Part shown: positions 55,040-63,473 of the stretch, piece by piece
How the letters are laid out: each line of letters starts with the position of its first letter
Position numbering within the stretch: the stretch's first letter is position 1
Source of the DNA: Leptofilum sp965223525
GTDB lineage: Bacteria > Chloroflexota > Anaerolineae > Promineifilales > Promineifilaceae
DNA length: 64,000 nt
Assembly: GCF_965223525.1 (NCBI RefSeq)
Contig: NZ_OZ245005.1
Location: forward strand, 1,736,001 to 1,800,000
Reading direction: 5' to 3'
The notes under the pieces: generated by a model
Seen by the model: only the letters and a program-made list of their open reading frames with translations
What the model was told of the DNA's origin: nothing
Databases searched by the model: none
Program-made: the position numbers and the translations under genes

Positions 55040-55312
55040 ATGGAAGCATCTACAGGTATTCGAGAATTAAAAGAGCAGCTAAGTGCCTATATTCGCCGGG
55101 TAAAATCCGGTGAAACAATTGTGATTACAGATCGAGGGAAGCCAGTTGGTCGGTTGGTTCCGTATTCTGAATCGTTGCGCGACAAGTTGGATGTGATGGC
55201 GCAAGCGGGCTTCATCCGTTGGGACGGACACAGGCTAACGCCACATGAACAAATTGCCAAGAATAACAGTGAGCAACTTGTATCCGATTTGTTGCTGGAG
55301 GATCGTGATTGA
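55040..55312 (+). CDS. Phd/YefM-type antitoxin
   Basis: 90 residues. The N-terminal GIRELKEQLSAYIRRVKSGE and VITDRGKPVGRLVP motif is characteristic of Phd/YefM DNA-binding antitoxins. It is followed with overlap by a PIN toxin. It should repress its own operon and neutralise the toxin. Confidence 0.92.
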   Translation: MEASTGIRELKEQLSAYIRRVKSGETIVITDRGKPVGRLVPYSESLRDKLDVMAQAGFIRWDGHRLTPHEQIAKNNSEQLVSDLLLEDRD

Positions 55313-55776
55313 TTGTTTATCTGGATGCGAGTGCGTTGGTCAAGCGTTACGTTCAGGAATTGGGAACGGTTGAGGTTAATCAACTTATTGTCCAGGCAGA
55401 AGCAGTTGGTACCTCTATCATTTCGCGGGCAGAAACGGCCGCTGCTTTGGCTAAAGCATATCGTCTCAGCGTACTCTCACAAGGCAATGCTGAACAGGCA
55501 GTTGGGTTCTTTCGGGAAGAGTGGCCTAGTTTGATTCGGGTTCAACTTTCTGAAACCGTTGTGCGTCGGGCGGATTTTGTTGCTTGGGAACATAGCTTAC
55601 GTGGATTTGATGCCGTTCATTTGGCGTCTGCCTTGCTGTGGCAAGAGCAACTAAATCAGGAACTTTTATTTGCCACTTTTGACCGCTCGCTGTGGCTGGC
55701 GGCACAGCAGAGCAAGCTCGTACCGTTTCCCCAAGATTTGTCACCCTTTTTGGCAAAGGGACGGAAGAATGGCTGA
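55309..55776 (+). CDS. PIN-domain toxin (VapC-like)
   Basis: 155 residues starting at TTG 55309, overlapping the antitoxin stop. The PIN acidic residues are in VYLDASALVK, the middle SRAE and the C-terminal RGFDAVHLASALL and FATFDRSL. It is a predicted RNase of the VapC type. It ends overlapping the next methyltransferase by 8 nt, which is unusual for a TA pair. Confidence 0.9.
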   Translation: MIVYLDASALVKRYVQELGTVEVNQLIVQAEAVGTSIISRAETAAALAKAYRLSVLSQGNAEQAVGFFREEWPSLIRVQLSETVVRRADFVAWEHSLRGFDAVHLASALLWQEQLNQELLFATFDRSLWLAAQQSKLVPFPQDLSPFLAKGRKNG

Positions 55777-56569
55777 CCAAGATAAACCGCTTATTGACTG
55801 GAAAGTAGAAAGCCAGCGGTTTAATGGGGTGGCGACAAAGTATGAAAAATATCGCCCGACGTATCCCACTGCGTTGATTGAGGATCTGATTTCGCTTTCT
55901 GGCATTCAGCCGGGGTCTGCCATTTTGGAGATTGGCAGCGGCACGGGCAAGGCAACTCGCTTGTTTGCCCAACGAGGGCACAGCATTCTCTGCCTGGAGC
56001 CAGGTCAAAATTTGATTGACGTTGCCAAAGTTGCGTTATCTGCTTATCCGCAGCTTCGTTTTGAAAAGGCTCGCTTTGAGGAGTGGGATGCCGGGGAGAA
56101 ACGGTTTGATCTGATTTATTCGGCGCAGGCGTTTCATTGGGTGCCGCAGGAAGTGCGCTATGTGAAAACGGCCGTTCTCCTCAAACCAAAAAGGCATCTG
56201 GCCACGTTCTGGAATATGTACCCAGGATTTCCTGGCGCATTGGGTGACGCTCTGGACAAGATTTATGTGGAGACTGTGCCAGAAATTGTGGGTGAGAAGT
56301 TCGATCCCCAGGAAGTGATTGCGCAGCGGAAGAAATCGCTGGAAGCGGAGGCGAATTTTGAGAATGTGCAGGTTCGCACTTATCCGTGGACGGCCGTTTA
56401 CACAACAGAGGCGTATTTGGGCTTGCTCGGTACCTACTCTGACCATCTGCGTTTAACGGAGCCAAAGCGACAGCGATTGTTTGCCGCAATTGCTGATTTG
56501 ATTGAAGAGAACGGGGGTGTTATTGAACGGCCGTATCTAGGCGTTCTCTATTTTGCTCAACGAAAGTAG
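55769..56569 (+). CDS. class I SAM-dependent methyltransferase
   Basis: 266 residues. ILEIGSGTGKATR is motif I, and SAQAFHWVP is a motif IV-like segment typical of small-molecule methyltransferases related to trans-aconitate methyltransferase. ATG 55769 overlaps the PIN gene by 8 nt. The substrate is unknown. Confidence 0.88.
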   Translation: MADQDKPLIDWKVESQRFNGVATKYEKYRPTYPTALIEDLISLSGIQPGSAILEIGSGTGKATRLFAQRGHSILCLEPGQNLIDVAKVALSAYPQLRFEKARFEEWDAGEKRFDLIYSAQAFHWVPQEVRYVKTAVLLKPKRHLATFWNMYPGFPGALGDALDKIYVETVPEIVGEKFDPQEVIAQRKKSLEAEANFENVQVRTYPWTAVYTTEAYLGLLGTYSDHLRLTEPKRQRLFAAIADLIEENGGVIERPYLGVLYFAQRK

Positions 56570-56619
56570 GATACAGTGGCTGGTGGCTATTGTTTGTACC
56601 AGCCACTAATCACTAACCG

Positions 56620-57042
56620 CTAACTTAAAACGGCCGTTCGTATCTTCGTTTCGCTGGTGAGGGTGCGGTGAATCGGGCAGCGGTCTGCAATGTCTGCCAG
56701 GCGCTTGATTTGTGCCTCGTCTAAATCTCCATCAAAACTTATTTCACATTCAATAATGTCTACTTTGGCCTTGCCCTGCGTCTGGCAATCTTCACATTCG
56801 TCGGCAGAAATTTTGCGGTGGTTGAGGGTGAGGGAAACGGTTTCAACCGGCCACTGCTTGCGCCGAGCGTAAAGGTGCACGGTCATTACTTTGCAGGCGG
56901 CTAGTGAACTGAGCAGCAGATCATATGGGCTGGGGCCTGCGTCATCGCCACCGTCGCGGATTGGCTCATCGGCCAAAATGGCGTGGTTGCTGGCCTGAAT
57001 TTCAACTTGCAGGTTCTTGAGGCTGCGGGCGGTTACGGTCAT
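56620..57042 (-). CDS. OsmC family protein
   Basis: 140 residues with the OsmC fold. Peroxidatic Cys lies in LLSSLAACKVMTV and the second Cys in ADRCPIHRTL. Family members (OsmC/Ohr/YhfA) reduce organic hydroperoxides or bind other thiols. GGAG precedes the ATG. It is convergent with the preceding methyltransferase. Confidence 0.9.
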   Translation of the reverse strand: MTVTARSLKNLQVEIQASNHAILADEPIRDGGDDAGPSPYDLLLSSLAACKVMTVHLYARRKQWPVETVSLTLNHRKISADECEDCQTQGKAKVDIIECEISFDGDLDEAQIKRLADIADRCPIHRTLTSETKIRTAVLS

Positions 57043-57067
57043 GATGGTCTCCTGTGCAAATTATGAA

Positions 57068-57814
57068 TTATGAAGGATGAATTAGGTTCTGGGCTACGGC
57101 CGTATCCAATACCCAGATGAGCGTGCCGTGCGTGGGTTGGATGCGCTGGGCAGGGAGCCGATCTGGCTGGTAGGGGCCGTAAAGTACGTTTTGTAGCATA
57201 GTTGCTTTGCTGCCACCGCTCACTAAAAAGATGATGTGGCGGGCGCAGTTGATAATTGTGGGGGTGAGGCTGATGCGCTGGGCGGGACGGCCGTCATAAT
57301 TTACTGTGACGCTGACGACCCATTCTGACTGCTGTGGTGGCGAGCCGGGAAAGAGGGAGGCGGTGTGGCCATCGCTGCCCATGCCTAGCAAAACCACATC
57401 GAAGATGGGCGGCGCGCCAGCTTGGGCAATGGTTTTTAGCTGAGTTGTGTAATCAGCAACGGCCGTTTCCACAGCATATTCACCCTTAGCTCGGTGAATA
57501 TTTTCTTTGGGGATGGGCACGTTTTTGAGCAGTAGCGTGTTGATTTGCCTAAAATTGCTGCCGGGATCGTCTGGTGGCACCAATCGCTCATCCCCCCAAA
57601 AGAGGTGGGTTTGCTGCCAGGGCATTTGGTCACGGTACGGCCGTTCTCCCCACAGTTTGTAAATGCTGGCTGGGGTTCCACCGCCAGAGAGGGCGATATT
57701 GAAACGGTTGCGTTGGGCAACAGCTTCTTGGGCCAGCTCAGTGAGCAACCGTGCGCCAAACTGGTTGAATGATTCGGGTGAATCCAGAATATGTAGCGTG
57801 AATGGTTTAGTCAT
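57068..57814 (-). CDS. pgl: 6-phosphogluconolactonase
   Basis: 248 residues with the NagB/RpiA-fold motif FNIALSGGGTP, then LFWGDERLVP, and DVVLLGMGSDGHTASLFPG, which is diagnostic of 6-phosphogluconolactonase. It hydrolyses 6-phosphogluconolactone in the oxidative pentose-phosphate pathway. It overlaps the stop of glk by 8 nt, so glucose enters via glucokinase and proceeds in one operon. No zwf or gnd is in the window. Confidence 0.93.
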   Translation of the reverse strand: MTKPFTLHILDSPESFNQFGARLLTELAQEAVAQRNRFNIALSGGGTPASIYKLWGERPYRDQMPWQQTHLFWGDERLVPPDDPGSNFRQINTLLLKNVPIPKENIHRAKGEYAVETAVADYTTQLKTIAQAGAPPIFDVVLLGMGSDGHTASLFPGSPPQQSEWVVSVTVNYDGRPAQRISLTPTIINCARHIIFLVSGGSKATMLQNVLYGPYQPDRLPAQRIQPTHGTLIWVLDTAVAQNLIHPS

Positions 57815-58799
57815 GTAGCAAATCCATTCCGGCCCAGGCCGTGCCCAACAGTGCGACTTGCGGATTGCATATCACTTGCACTGGCATTGCCAAAAGCAAG
57901 CTAGAAAAGCGGCCTTTGTCTCCAAACTCAGAGATGAATCGCTCCGTTTGCAGCAGGTTGAGCAGGCGGGGTGGAATGCCACCGCCCAGGTAAACGCCAC
58001 CTGTGGCCAATACTTTTAGTGCCATGTTGCTGGCTTCAGCGGCCAAAATATCTACAAAAAGTTGCACCGTTGCTGTGCAAATGTCGGCCGTTTTGGCCAA
58101 CCCTGCCTCTACAATCACCGGTGTGGGATCATCGGCCTGTACGATTTGCTCACGTAGCCATTCTGGTTCCTGGAAACGGCCGTCCTGCCGCCAAAATTCG
58201 TACAGATTGGGTATACCACTGCCAGAGCAGACGCGCTCGAAGCTGACGTGGTCAAATTTCTGCTCCAGATAGGCCTGAAGTGCTCGCTGCTCCGCGTTGG
58301 TGGGGGCAAAGGAAGCGTGCCCCCCTTCAGAAGGGTGGGCCTGGTAGCGCTGTCCATCCCAGGTGAGGAATGCTTCGCCTAGACCGGTGCCCGGGGCAAT
58401 CACGGCAATGGCCCCACTTGGTTCGACTTGCCCTTCGTTAATCGTTGCTAGATCATCGGTTTGCAGATGGGGCACGGCGTTGGCAATGGCTTCCAGGTCG
58501 TTGAGCAGTGCTACGTGTTCAATGCCAAAGGTTTGGCTGATGGTGGCAGCGTCAATTATCCAGGGTAGGTTGGTAATTTGGGAACGGCCGTTTACCACCG
58601 GGCCAGCGACGCCAAAGCTGGCAGCTTCAATGCCGACAGCCTTGTCTTGCAAAAATTGGGCAATGATTGCCTCTAACGAGGTGAAACGGCCGCTTGGAAA
58701 GGTTTGTAAATGCAGGGGATGGCGCGACTCAACCGAAACGGCTGTCGAAAATAGCGCGAGTACTGTTTTCGTGCCGCCAATATCGCCAGCAAGTAGCAT
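57807..58799 (-). CDS. glk: glucokinase
   Basis: 330 residues of the ROK-unrelated, hexokinase-fold Glk (glucokinase PF02685) type. The phosphate-binding start is LLAGDIGGTKTVLALF, the sugar site LLNDLEAIA, and the later APGTGLGEAFL and EGGHASFAP. It phosphorylates glucose with ATP. ATG 58799 is preceded by AAGGAG; an apparent upstream extension is encoded by a dispersed repeat. Confidence 0.92.
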   Translation of the reverse strand: MLLAGDIGGTKTVLALFSTAVSVESRHPLHLQTFPSGRFTSLEAIIAQFLQDKAVGIEAASFGVAGPVVNGRSQITNLPWIIDAATISQTFGIEHVALLNDLEAIANAVPHLQTDDLATINEGQVEPSGAIAVIAPGTGLGEAFLTWDGQRYQAHPSEGGHASFAPTNAEQRALQAYLEQKFDHVSFERVCSGSGIPNLYEFWRQDGRFQEPEWLREQIVQADDPTPVIVEAGLAKTADICTATVQLFVDILAAEASNMALKVLATGGVYLGGGIPPRLLNLLQTERFISEFGDKGRFSSLLLAMPVQVICNPQVALLGTAWAGMDLLHD

Positions 58800-58811
58800 C
58801 GTTTCTCCTTC

Positions 58812-58874
58812 GTAAATGTTGCGTATTGCGTATTTCGTAAAAGCTGACGGAATACGCAATACGATTTTCATTCA
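58812..58874. repeat. GCGTATTGCGTATT repeat element
   Basis: Same family and flanks (ACGATTTTCATT) as 33620-33705, again just upstream of a start codon on the minus strand. Confidence 0.7.
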
Positions 58875-58910
58875 CGGTGTTGAACCAGTATTCAAGACGA
58901 TTCCTTGTTT

Positions 58911-59198
58911 TTAACTGTCTTGCACCTGCACACCACGCCAGAAGGCCACATGATCCTTAATGTTGCTGGCAGCGTCTTTAGGGGTGGGATAATACCAGGC
59001 TGCGTTTTCGTTTTTCTGCCCATCTACTTCAATGGTGTAATAACTGGCGACGCCTTTCCAGGGGCAGGTTGTTTGGTAGCTGCTTTCCTTAAAATATTCA
59101 CGGTTAATGCTGTTAATCGGAAAGTAATGATTGCCTTCAACCATTTCGGTTTGGTCACTTTCTGCTAACACAACACCATTCCAGATTGCTTTTGCCAT
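58911..59198 (-). CDS. DUF427 family protein
   Basis: 95 residues. It has the short beta-barrel pattern of DUF427: AIWNGVVLAES, then GNHYFP and CPWKGVASYYTIEVDG, with a conserved CPWKG. Function is unknown. GGAG precedes the ATG. Confidence 0.88.
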   Translation of the reverse strand: MAKAIWNGVVLAESDQTEMVEGNHYFPINSINREYFKESSYQTTCPWKGVASYYTIEVDGQKNENAAWYYPTPKDAASNIKDHVAFWRGVQVQDS

Positions 59199-59266
59199 CT
59201 TGTTTTCTCCTTAACTTAATAATTTGGTAAAGGGGTGACTTCTGTTTGAGAGTTTGGGGATGCTGC

Positions 59267-59602
59267 CTATTCCTCCGTATCGGCCGTTTTTAGAATTTGC
59301 AGCAGCAGTTCAAATTCATCACGACAGTCTGGGCACATGTCGAGATGGGTTTCGACCAGTGGCATGAGCTGTCTGGCTTCTTCGTTATCTGCCACCAGCT
59401 CAACGTACTCATCCAGCAGCGCATATGCTTCATCGCAGGAGTAGGTGCCTTCTAGCGTTTTTTCCAGGCGGTGCATCAGATCTACCATATTTTGCTGGTT
59501 CATAGCAGGAACGGCCGTTTCGCCACTGGCAAAGTGGTTGGGTTCGTTTATATCTGGGTTTGATCTGCTAAACAGATTCTTGATCTGGTTCCAAATAGTC
59601 AT
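59267..59602 (-). CDS. anti-sigma-factor-like zinc-finger protein
   Basis: 111 residues with HLDMCPDC (H-x3-C-x2-C) in the C-terminal half, the signature of anti-sigma zinc fingers. There is no transmembrane helix, so it would be a cytoplasmic regulator. It lies just downstream of the sigma-factor gene (102-nt gap), which it probably inhibits. Confidence 0.75.
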   Translation of the reverse strand: MTIWNQIKNLFSRSNPDINEPNHFASGETAVPAMNQQNMVDLMHRLEKTLEGTYSCDEAYALLDEYVELVADNEEARQLMPLVETHLDMCPDCRDEFELLLQILKTADTEE

Positions 59603-59704
59603 GGTTACTTTGTTGAGACATACCTTTTGTTCTTGCCCTGTTTGATGGGTTTGTGGACGCTGTTCTTACTTGGTGCAAAAAAAGGTCACTTTTTTAGACA
59701 GTGC

Positions 59705-60343
59705 TTAATCAAAAACCTGCAAAATATCTCCGGGGGTGTATCCATCTTTCGCCAAACTTTTCTTTAGTTTAACCCTGGCATCATGCAGCAGCTTGTATAC
59801 GGCGTTTGGCTTCATCTCTAATTTGCTGGCGATATGGTTGGTAGATTTGCCATTTATCACCGAATCAACGAGGGCAGTGCGCTGGCGCTCCGTTAAATCA
59901 TGGTCAATGAGCTTTTGCACGTAAGCAAGAAGTTCGGCGCGAGCGGTGCGATTTTCTGGAGTTGGTGCTTGGTCAGCCACAAAGCTGGGAGTGTAGTCAC
60001 CGCTACCATCCGACTCTGTGATGCCATCTAGGGAGCTGTCTTGCCAGCGTTTGCGACGTAATTCCGTTAAGGCGACAGAGACAGCAATTTTGTGGGCCCA
60101 GGTGGTAAATTTGCTGCGTCCGGCAAAGCTATCTAAATTGTCTAGCACTTTGAGCACGGCTTCTTGGGCAAAATCATCGGCCTGGGTGTGGAATTCTGGG
60201 GCGGAGGTGTTGACTCTGGCGAGCAAACCTCGTTTAAGTCCATTGGTTAAAACTGCACTGAGATCAGCAACGGCCGTATCATAATTAGGGTGTTCTGGCC
60301 GAAGTTCAGCCAGCCATTGTTCATTGGTTCGTTTTGTAGTCAC
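59705..60343 (-). CDS. RNA polymerase sigma factor, ECF-like
   Basis: 212 residues. Region 2 is visible as DDFAQEAVLKVLDN and GRSKFTTWAHKIA, and region 4 near residue 145-185 ('LTERQRTALVDSVINGKSTNHIASKL'-type HTH). The start is GTG 60343. An ECF sigma paired with the zinc-finger gene downstream. Regulon unknown. Confidence 0.85.
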   Translation of the reverse strand: MTTKRTNEQWLAELRPEHPNYDTAVADLSAVLTNGLKRGLLARVNTSAPEFHTQADDFAQEAVLKVLDNLDSFAGRSKFTTWAHKIAVSVALTELRRKRWQDSSLDGITESDGSGDYTPSFVADQAPTPENRTARAELLAYVQKLIDHDLTERQRTALVDSVINGKSTNHIASKLEMKPNAVYKLLHDARVKLKKSLAKDGYTPGDILQVFD

Positions 60344-60441
60344 ATGCAGGATTATACCGAAAATTTATCGTTAGAGCCGTTTCTCATCTTATTTCAATGC
60401 AAAGGCTTGACGTTTTGTTTATAATAGTGCCACTTACCTTT

Positions 60442-60470
60442 AGCTGTTACTATCGCGTGCCGTAATAGCT
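60442..60470 (+). promoter_or_regulatory. leader hairpin upstream of the Trp-rich peptide gene
   Basis: AGCTGTTAC pairs with GTAATAGCT over 9 bp (one G-U pair) with an 11-nt loop, within the 204-nt gap before the peptide gene. It may affect leader stability. A TATAAT lies at about 60420 in this gap. Confidence 0.4.
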
Positions 60471-60547
60471 GCCCCACGACGTCGTCGGCACCTGGAGTTC
60501 CCGACCAACTTTCAGTAGATGGTATAGCTCAGTAGTTTGCAGGAGAT

Positions 60548-60724
60548 ATGTCTGATATGAAAGAGTCAATGTCGATCCAAAAGTTCAACGAGTTGTTATT
60601 AAAAGCTGGCAAGTCTGAAGATACTCTGATGACTGCTCTACGCCAATTGACCAAAGTGTCTGACCACAAAGAGTTGTCTGCCTTGCGGAAGCAAGAAGTT
60701 TGGGGTTGGTACTGGGATTGGTAA
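60548..60724 (+). CDS. short Trp-rich peptide, candidate ComX-like pheromone precursor
   Basis: 58 residues from ATG 60548 (AGGAG 2 nt upstream; ATG at 60557 gives 55 residues with better spacing). The N-terminal ~48 residues are a charged helical leader (SIQKFNELLLKAG...). The last seven residues are WGWYWDW, four of them Trp. It lies 138 nt upstream of a polyprenyl-synthase-like enzyme resembling ComQ. In Bacillus, ComX (about 55 residues) is prenylated by ComQ on a C-terminal-region Trp. The order is peptide then enzyme, the reverse of comQX. I know of no characterised homolog. It could also be another RiPP precursor or a structural peptide. Confidence 0.7.
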   Translation: MSDMKESMSIQKFNELLLKAGKSEDTLMTALRQLTKVSDHKELSALRKQEVWGWYWDW

Positions 60725-60774
60725 CATTTGGGATGGTGGGGCTACGGCCGTAAAATACTATCCTCCTTCTTTTT

Positions 60775-60805
60775 GATTGTGTGTAGAGGTCGGCTGCACA
60801 CAATC
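60775..60805 (+). terminator. hairpin between peptide gene and ComQ-like gene
   Basis: Perfect 9-bp stem GATTGTGTG / CACACAATC with a 13-nt loop. No T-run follows, so it is more likely a processing or attenuation structure that sets the peptide-to-enzyme ratio. Confidence 0.4.
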
Positions 60806-60861
60806 ATGAGCCTAAATTTCACCAAATTCTGCCAAAAAAAATAAAAAATGGATTTTGTTTA

Positions 60862-61815
60862 ATGATTGACATGGCAGAAGTGAGTGCCGTTTTTGAGCAG
60901 CAGCCAGAGGTCGCTGCCTGGCCAGCCATGCAGGATGTGTGGCACCATTACGCTAAAAATCCTAGCTCGTGGCGGCTACCAGAACTGGCCTGCCGTGCCG
61001 TTGGCGGTGATGTGGCTGCTGTGGTGTCGTTGGTAACGGCCGTTGCCTGCTGCCACATTAGTATCGTGCTGGTTGACGATATTTTGGATGATGATCCCAA
61101 GGGACTTTATCGGCAGTTAGGTGCGGGGGTGGCAGCTAACCTGGCACTGGCCTTTCAGGCGGTGGCTTACCGCATTGTGCAGGGGACAACAGGAACGGCC
61201 GTTCCCCTGCTTTTGGCCGAACTTGCTCACCTAAACCTGAAAACCGCGCAAGGGCAGCATCTGGATGTTCAGCCAGAATTAAACGAAGCTCACTATTGGG
61301 CAACGGTAGAAGCCAAAAGTATGCCTTATTACGGGGCAGGGTTTTATTTGGGGGCGTTGGTCGGCGGGGTAGATACGGCCGTTGCCCACCAACTCCGTCA
61401 CTTTGGCCATCTTATTGGCAAGCTCATCCAGGTAAGTGATGATTTGGCAGATGTTTACCAAACACCAGCCAGCCCTGACTGGCAGCGCGGTGGCGGAAAT
61501 TTGGCAATTTTGTATGCGCGTTTGGCAGACCATCCTGATCAGGCCAGATTTGAAGAATTGCTGCCCCAGGTCAACCAGCCAGCCATGCTAGAAGAAGCCC
61601 AACAAATTTTGCTACGCAGTGGTGCGGCCAGCTATTGCGTCTTTCAGATGATGGAAATTGCCCAGGAAGCGCGGTCTGTTTTAGATAGCTGCCACCTGGC
61701 CCAGCCAAAATTATTGCAACAATTTTTGTCTGAACGCGTTGAGCATCTTTTTGAACTTTTAGAGGAAAATAATATGCCGCTACCAGAAGAGCTAGCAGCG
61801 GCACTGTTGATTTAA
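60862..61815 (+). CDS. polyprenyl-synthase-like protein, ComQ-like
   Basis: 317 residues of the class 1 isoprenoid-synthase fold. The two Asp-rich motifs are DDILD (72-76) and DDLAD (193-197), so metal and diphosphate binding look intact. GQHLD (131-135) matches the GQHxD of ComQ, and the C-terminal 'SGAASYCVFQMMEI' has the G-A-x-x-Y / E-I pattern that I recall from ComQ's C-terminus. Ordinary prenyl-diphosphate synthases in an isoprenoid pathway are the alternative. The adjacent Trp-rich peptide favours peptide prenylation. The ribosome site is weak. Confidence 0.8.
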   Translation: MIDMAEVSAVFEQQPEVAAWPAMQDVWHHYAKNPSSWRLPELACRAVGGDVAAVVSLVTAVACCHISIVLVDDILDDDPKGLYRQLGAGVAANLALAFQAVAYRIVQGTTGTAVPLLLAELAHLNLKTAQGQHLDVQPELNEAHYWATVEAKSMPYYGAGFYLGALVGGVDTAVAHQLRHFGHLIGKLIQVSDDLADVYQTPASPDWQRGGGNLAILYARLADHPDQARFEELLPQVNQPAMLEEAQQILLRSGAASYCVFQMMEIAQEARSVLDSCHLAQPKLLQQFLSERVEHLFELLEENNMPLPEELAAALLI

Positions 61816-61835
61816 TTGAGGTTGTTTGAGATAAA

Positions 61836-62552
61836 TTATTCTTCGCTGACAGAGGTGAAGCGGTAGCCCGTACCCCGCTCGGCTACAATGTAGGTGGGTT
61901 CGTTGGGATTTACCTCAATTTTACGGCGTAGCCGGTGTACATGCACATGCAGCCGATCCTCCTGCGCTTCTTCCATAGGCCAAATGCGGTTTAGCAAGAA
62001 ATCTGTGGTTACAATTCGCCCGGAGTTGCGTACTAGAATGTACAGCAGCTTGGTTTCGGTGGGGGTGAGCGAAATGGGGTCTCCCTCTACCAACGCTTCG
62101 CGGTTGGGGAAGTTAACCATGAGGCGGTCATCAATGCGGGTAGTGGATTCCAGCGTGTAGTTGTAATCGCCCATGCGGCGCAGCACGCGCCCAACCCGTG
62201 CTTTTAGCTCTTCAGGGTTAAATGGCTTTACAATATAATCTTCGGCGTACTGTTCCAGCCCTTCGATAATTGTTTCTTCGGTATTTACGGCCGTTAGCAT
62301 AATAATCGGCATGTCGCTAAATTCCCGCACGGCATGGCAAAATTCAAAACCGCTCATCACGGGCATATGCAGGTCAACAATAGCCAGATGGGGCATTCCG
62401 TGCCGGTTGATTAACTTGAGTGCATCCTGGCCAGAGGCGGCTGTCATCACTTGGTAGCCAGCCTGTTCTAGCGTGTGTTGCACAATCCGCAGGGTAAACG
62501 CATTATCATCTACAGCAATAATTTTTTGTGATTCAATTGGTGAGTCAAGCAT
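61836..62552 (-). CDS. OmpR-type response regulator
   Basis: 238 residues. The receiver domain has acidic pair D15-D16, phospho-acceptor D60 (IVDLHMP), T87 and K109 (YIVKPF). The C-terminal winged helix shows 'SLTPTETKLLYIL' and 'VHVHRLRRKIE'. No histidine kinase is adjacent; the nearest is at 15981-17408. It faces the ComQ-like gene convergently with a 20-nt gap. Confidence 0.92.
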   Translation of the reverse strand: MLDSPIESQKIIAVDDNAFTLRIVQHTLEQAGYQVMTAASGQDALKLINRHGMPHLAIVDLHMPVMSGFEFCHAVREFSDMPIIMLTAVNTEETIIEGLEQYAEDYIVKPFNPEELKARVGRVLRRMGDYNYTLESTTRIDDRLMVNFPNREALVEGDPISLTPTETKLLYILVRNSGRIVTTDFLLNRIWPMEEAQEDRLHVHVHRLRRKIEVNPNEPTYIVAERGTGYRFTSVSEE

Positions 62553-62829
62553 AAGGCAGCTTCTTTCTTATTTTTTAATTCATTGGACTAATGAATTGGT
62601 AATGGCTGTTAGTAATTGGTAAATTGTTGAGATTGTTAGCTAGGACGTGTATCTTACAAACCGTAAGATTTGAGCAAGTATAACTGAATACGGCCGTAAG
62701 ATAAAGTAAAAAAAGGCGAGAATAGTACCAAAGAAATTCTGTTTTCAGGCACAAAAACCAATTTATCTCTCCTCGGTTAAAAATTGCCGCTTACCTCGTT
62801 TCTGTTAGAATTTCATACCTTGATTATCT
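62553..62829. other. intergenic gap, no gene seen
   Basis: AT-rich. It includes a 7-bp hairpin ATCTTAC-AAACC-GTAAGAT at 62651-62669 and ATTAGTAATTGG-type repeat words near 62590-62630. I see no supported gene. Confidence 0.5.
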
Positions 62830-62858
62830 TTGCCCTTGTCATCTGCATGTGTTATAAC
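62830..62858 (+). promoter_or_regulatory. putative promoter of the nuo leader
   Basis: TTGCCC (62830-62835), 17-nt spacer and TATAAC (62853-62858), with TG one base before the -10 (extended -10). The predicted start is near 62865. Confidence 0.45.
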
Positions 62859-62880
62859 TGAGATGGTAAATGGGATATAT

Positions 62881-62899
62881 TTCACAAATAGTTTGTGAA
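62881..62899. promoter_or_regulatory. perfect palindrome, putative operator
   Basis: TTCACAAATAGTTTGTGAA, 8-bp arms around TAG, about 23 nt after the -10. Its half-sites resemble Rex or CRP sites but in the everted order, so I do not name the regulator. Confidence 0.5.
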
Positions 62900-62919
62900 C
62901 ATTAAAAGGCAACGTCTAC

Positions 62920-62972
62920 AAAACCCGCAGGCAGCGTAACGGAAACATTTTGCACTGCTCTGCCGGGTTTTT
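62920..62972 (+). terminator. terminator-like hairpin in the nuo leader
   Basis: AAAACCC + GGCAG pair with CTGCC + GGGTTTT (3-nt bulge on the left arm), then a T-run. It would stop a transcript from the 62853 promoter after about 105 nt, giving a short RNA or an attenuator. Confidence 0.55.
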
Positions 62973-62992
62973 GTTATCGGCTGAATACTGGC

Positions 62993-63050
62993 TAAGCAAA
63001 TCACAAAAAGTCCTTTAAATTGAGTGCCCCGTCCTATTGTGATTTGCTTA
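62993..63050. repeat. 14-bp inverted repeat TAAGCAAATCACAA / TTGTGATTTGCTTA
   Basis: Perfect arms at 62993-63006 and 63037-63050, 30 nt apart, about 55 nt before the nuoA start. The core AAATCACAA...TTGTGATTT repeats at 21242-21290 with 31-nt spacing. Confidence 0.7.
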
Positions 63051-63104
63051 AGTAAAACCGGGAAAAACGGCCGTCCCATCTTATCAAGTGGAGGAAGAAC
63101 ACCC

Positions 63105-63461
63105 GTGCAAAGTGAGTGGCAATTTATCGTCTTGTTTGTGCTGCTGGCTCCCATATTTCCAGTAGCGCCCATCGTTATAAACCGACTTCTTGGCCCGCAA
63201 AAACCCAACCCAATTAAGCAGCAAACCTATGAATGTGGTGTTGAAACTGTGGGGGATGCCTGGGTTCAGTTCAAGGTTCAGTATTACATTTATGCCCTTG
63301 TTTTCGTCATCTTCGATATCGAAGCTGTGTTCCTGTTCCCCATTGCGGCAGCATATGACCAGCTAGGCCTCTTTGCCATTGGCGCTGCTGTCGTCTTTAT
63401 CGTTTTGTTGGCTGATGGTTTGTTGTATGCCTGGGGACGCGGCGTGCTGGAATGGATTTAG
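63105..63461 (+). CDS. nuoA: NADH-quinone oxidoreductase subunit A
   Basis: 118 residues with three hydrophobic segments and the conserved 'YECGVETVGDAWVQFKVQYY' and 'FDIEAVFLFP' motifs of NuoA/NdhC. GTG 63105 is preceded by GGAGG at 10 nt. A membrane subunit of complex I. The adjacent nuoH indicates a split gene order, not the standard nuoA-N operon. Confidence 0.93.
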   Translation: MQSEWQFIVLFVLLAPIFPVAPIVINRLLGPQKPNPIKQQTYECGVETVGDAWVQFKVQYYIYALVFVIFDIEAVFLFPIAAAYDQLGLFAIGAAVVFIVLLADGLLYAWGRGVLEWI

Positions 63462-63473
63462 ACGGAGTAGCGC

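Noticed and set aside
62881..62899. Rex operator before nuoA
   Set aside because: The half-sites are in the opposite order to the Rex consensus as I know it.
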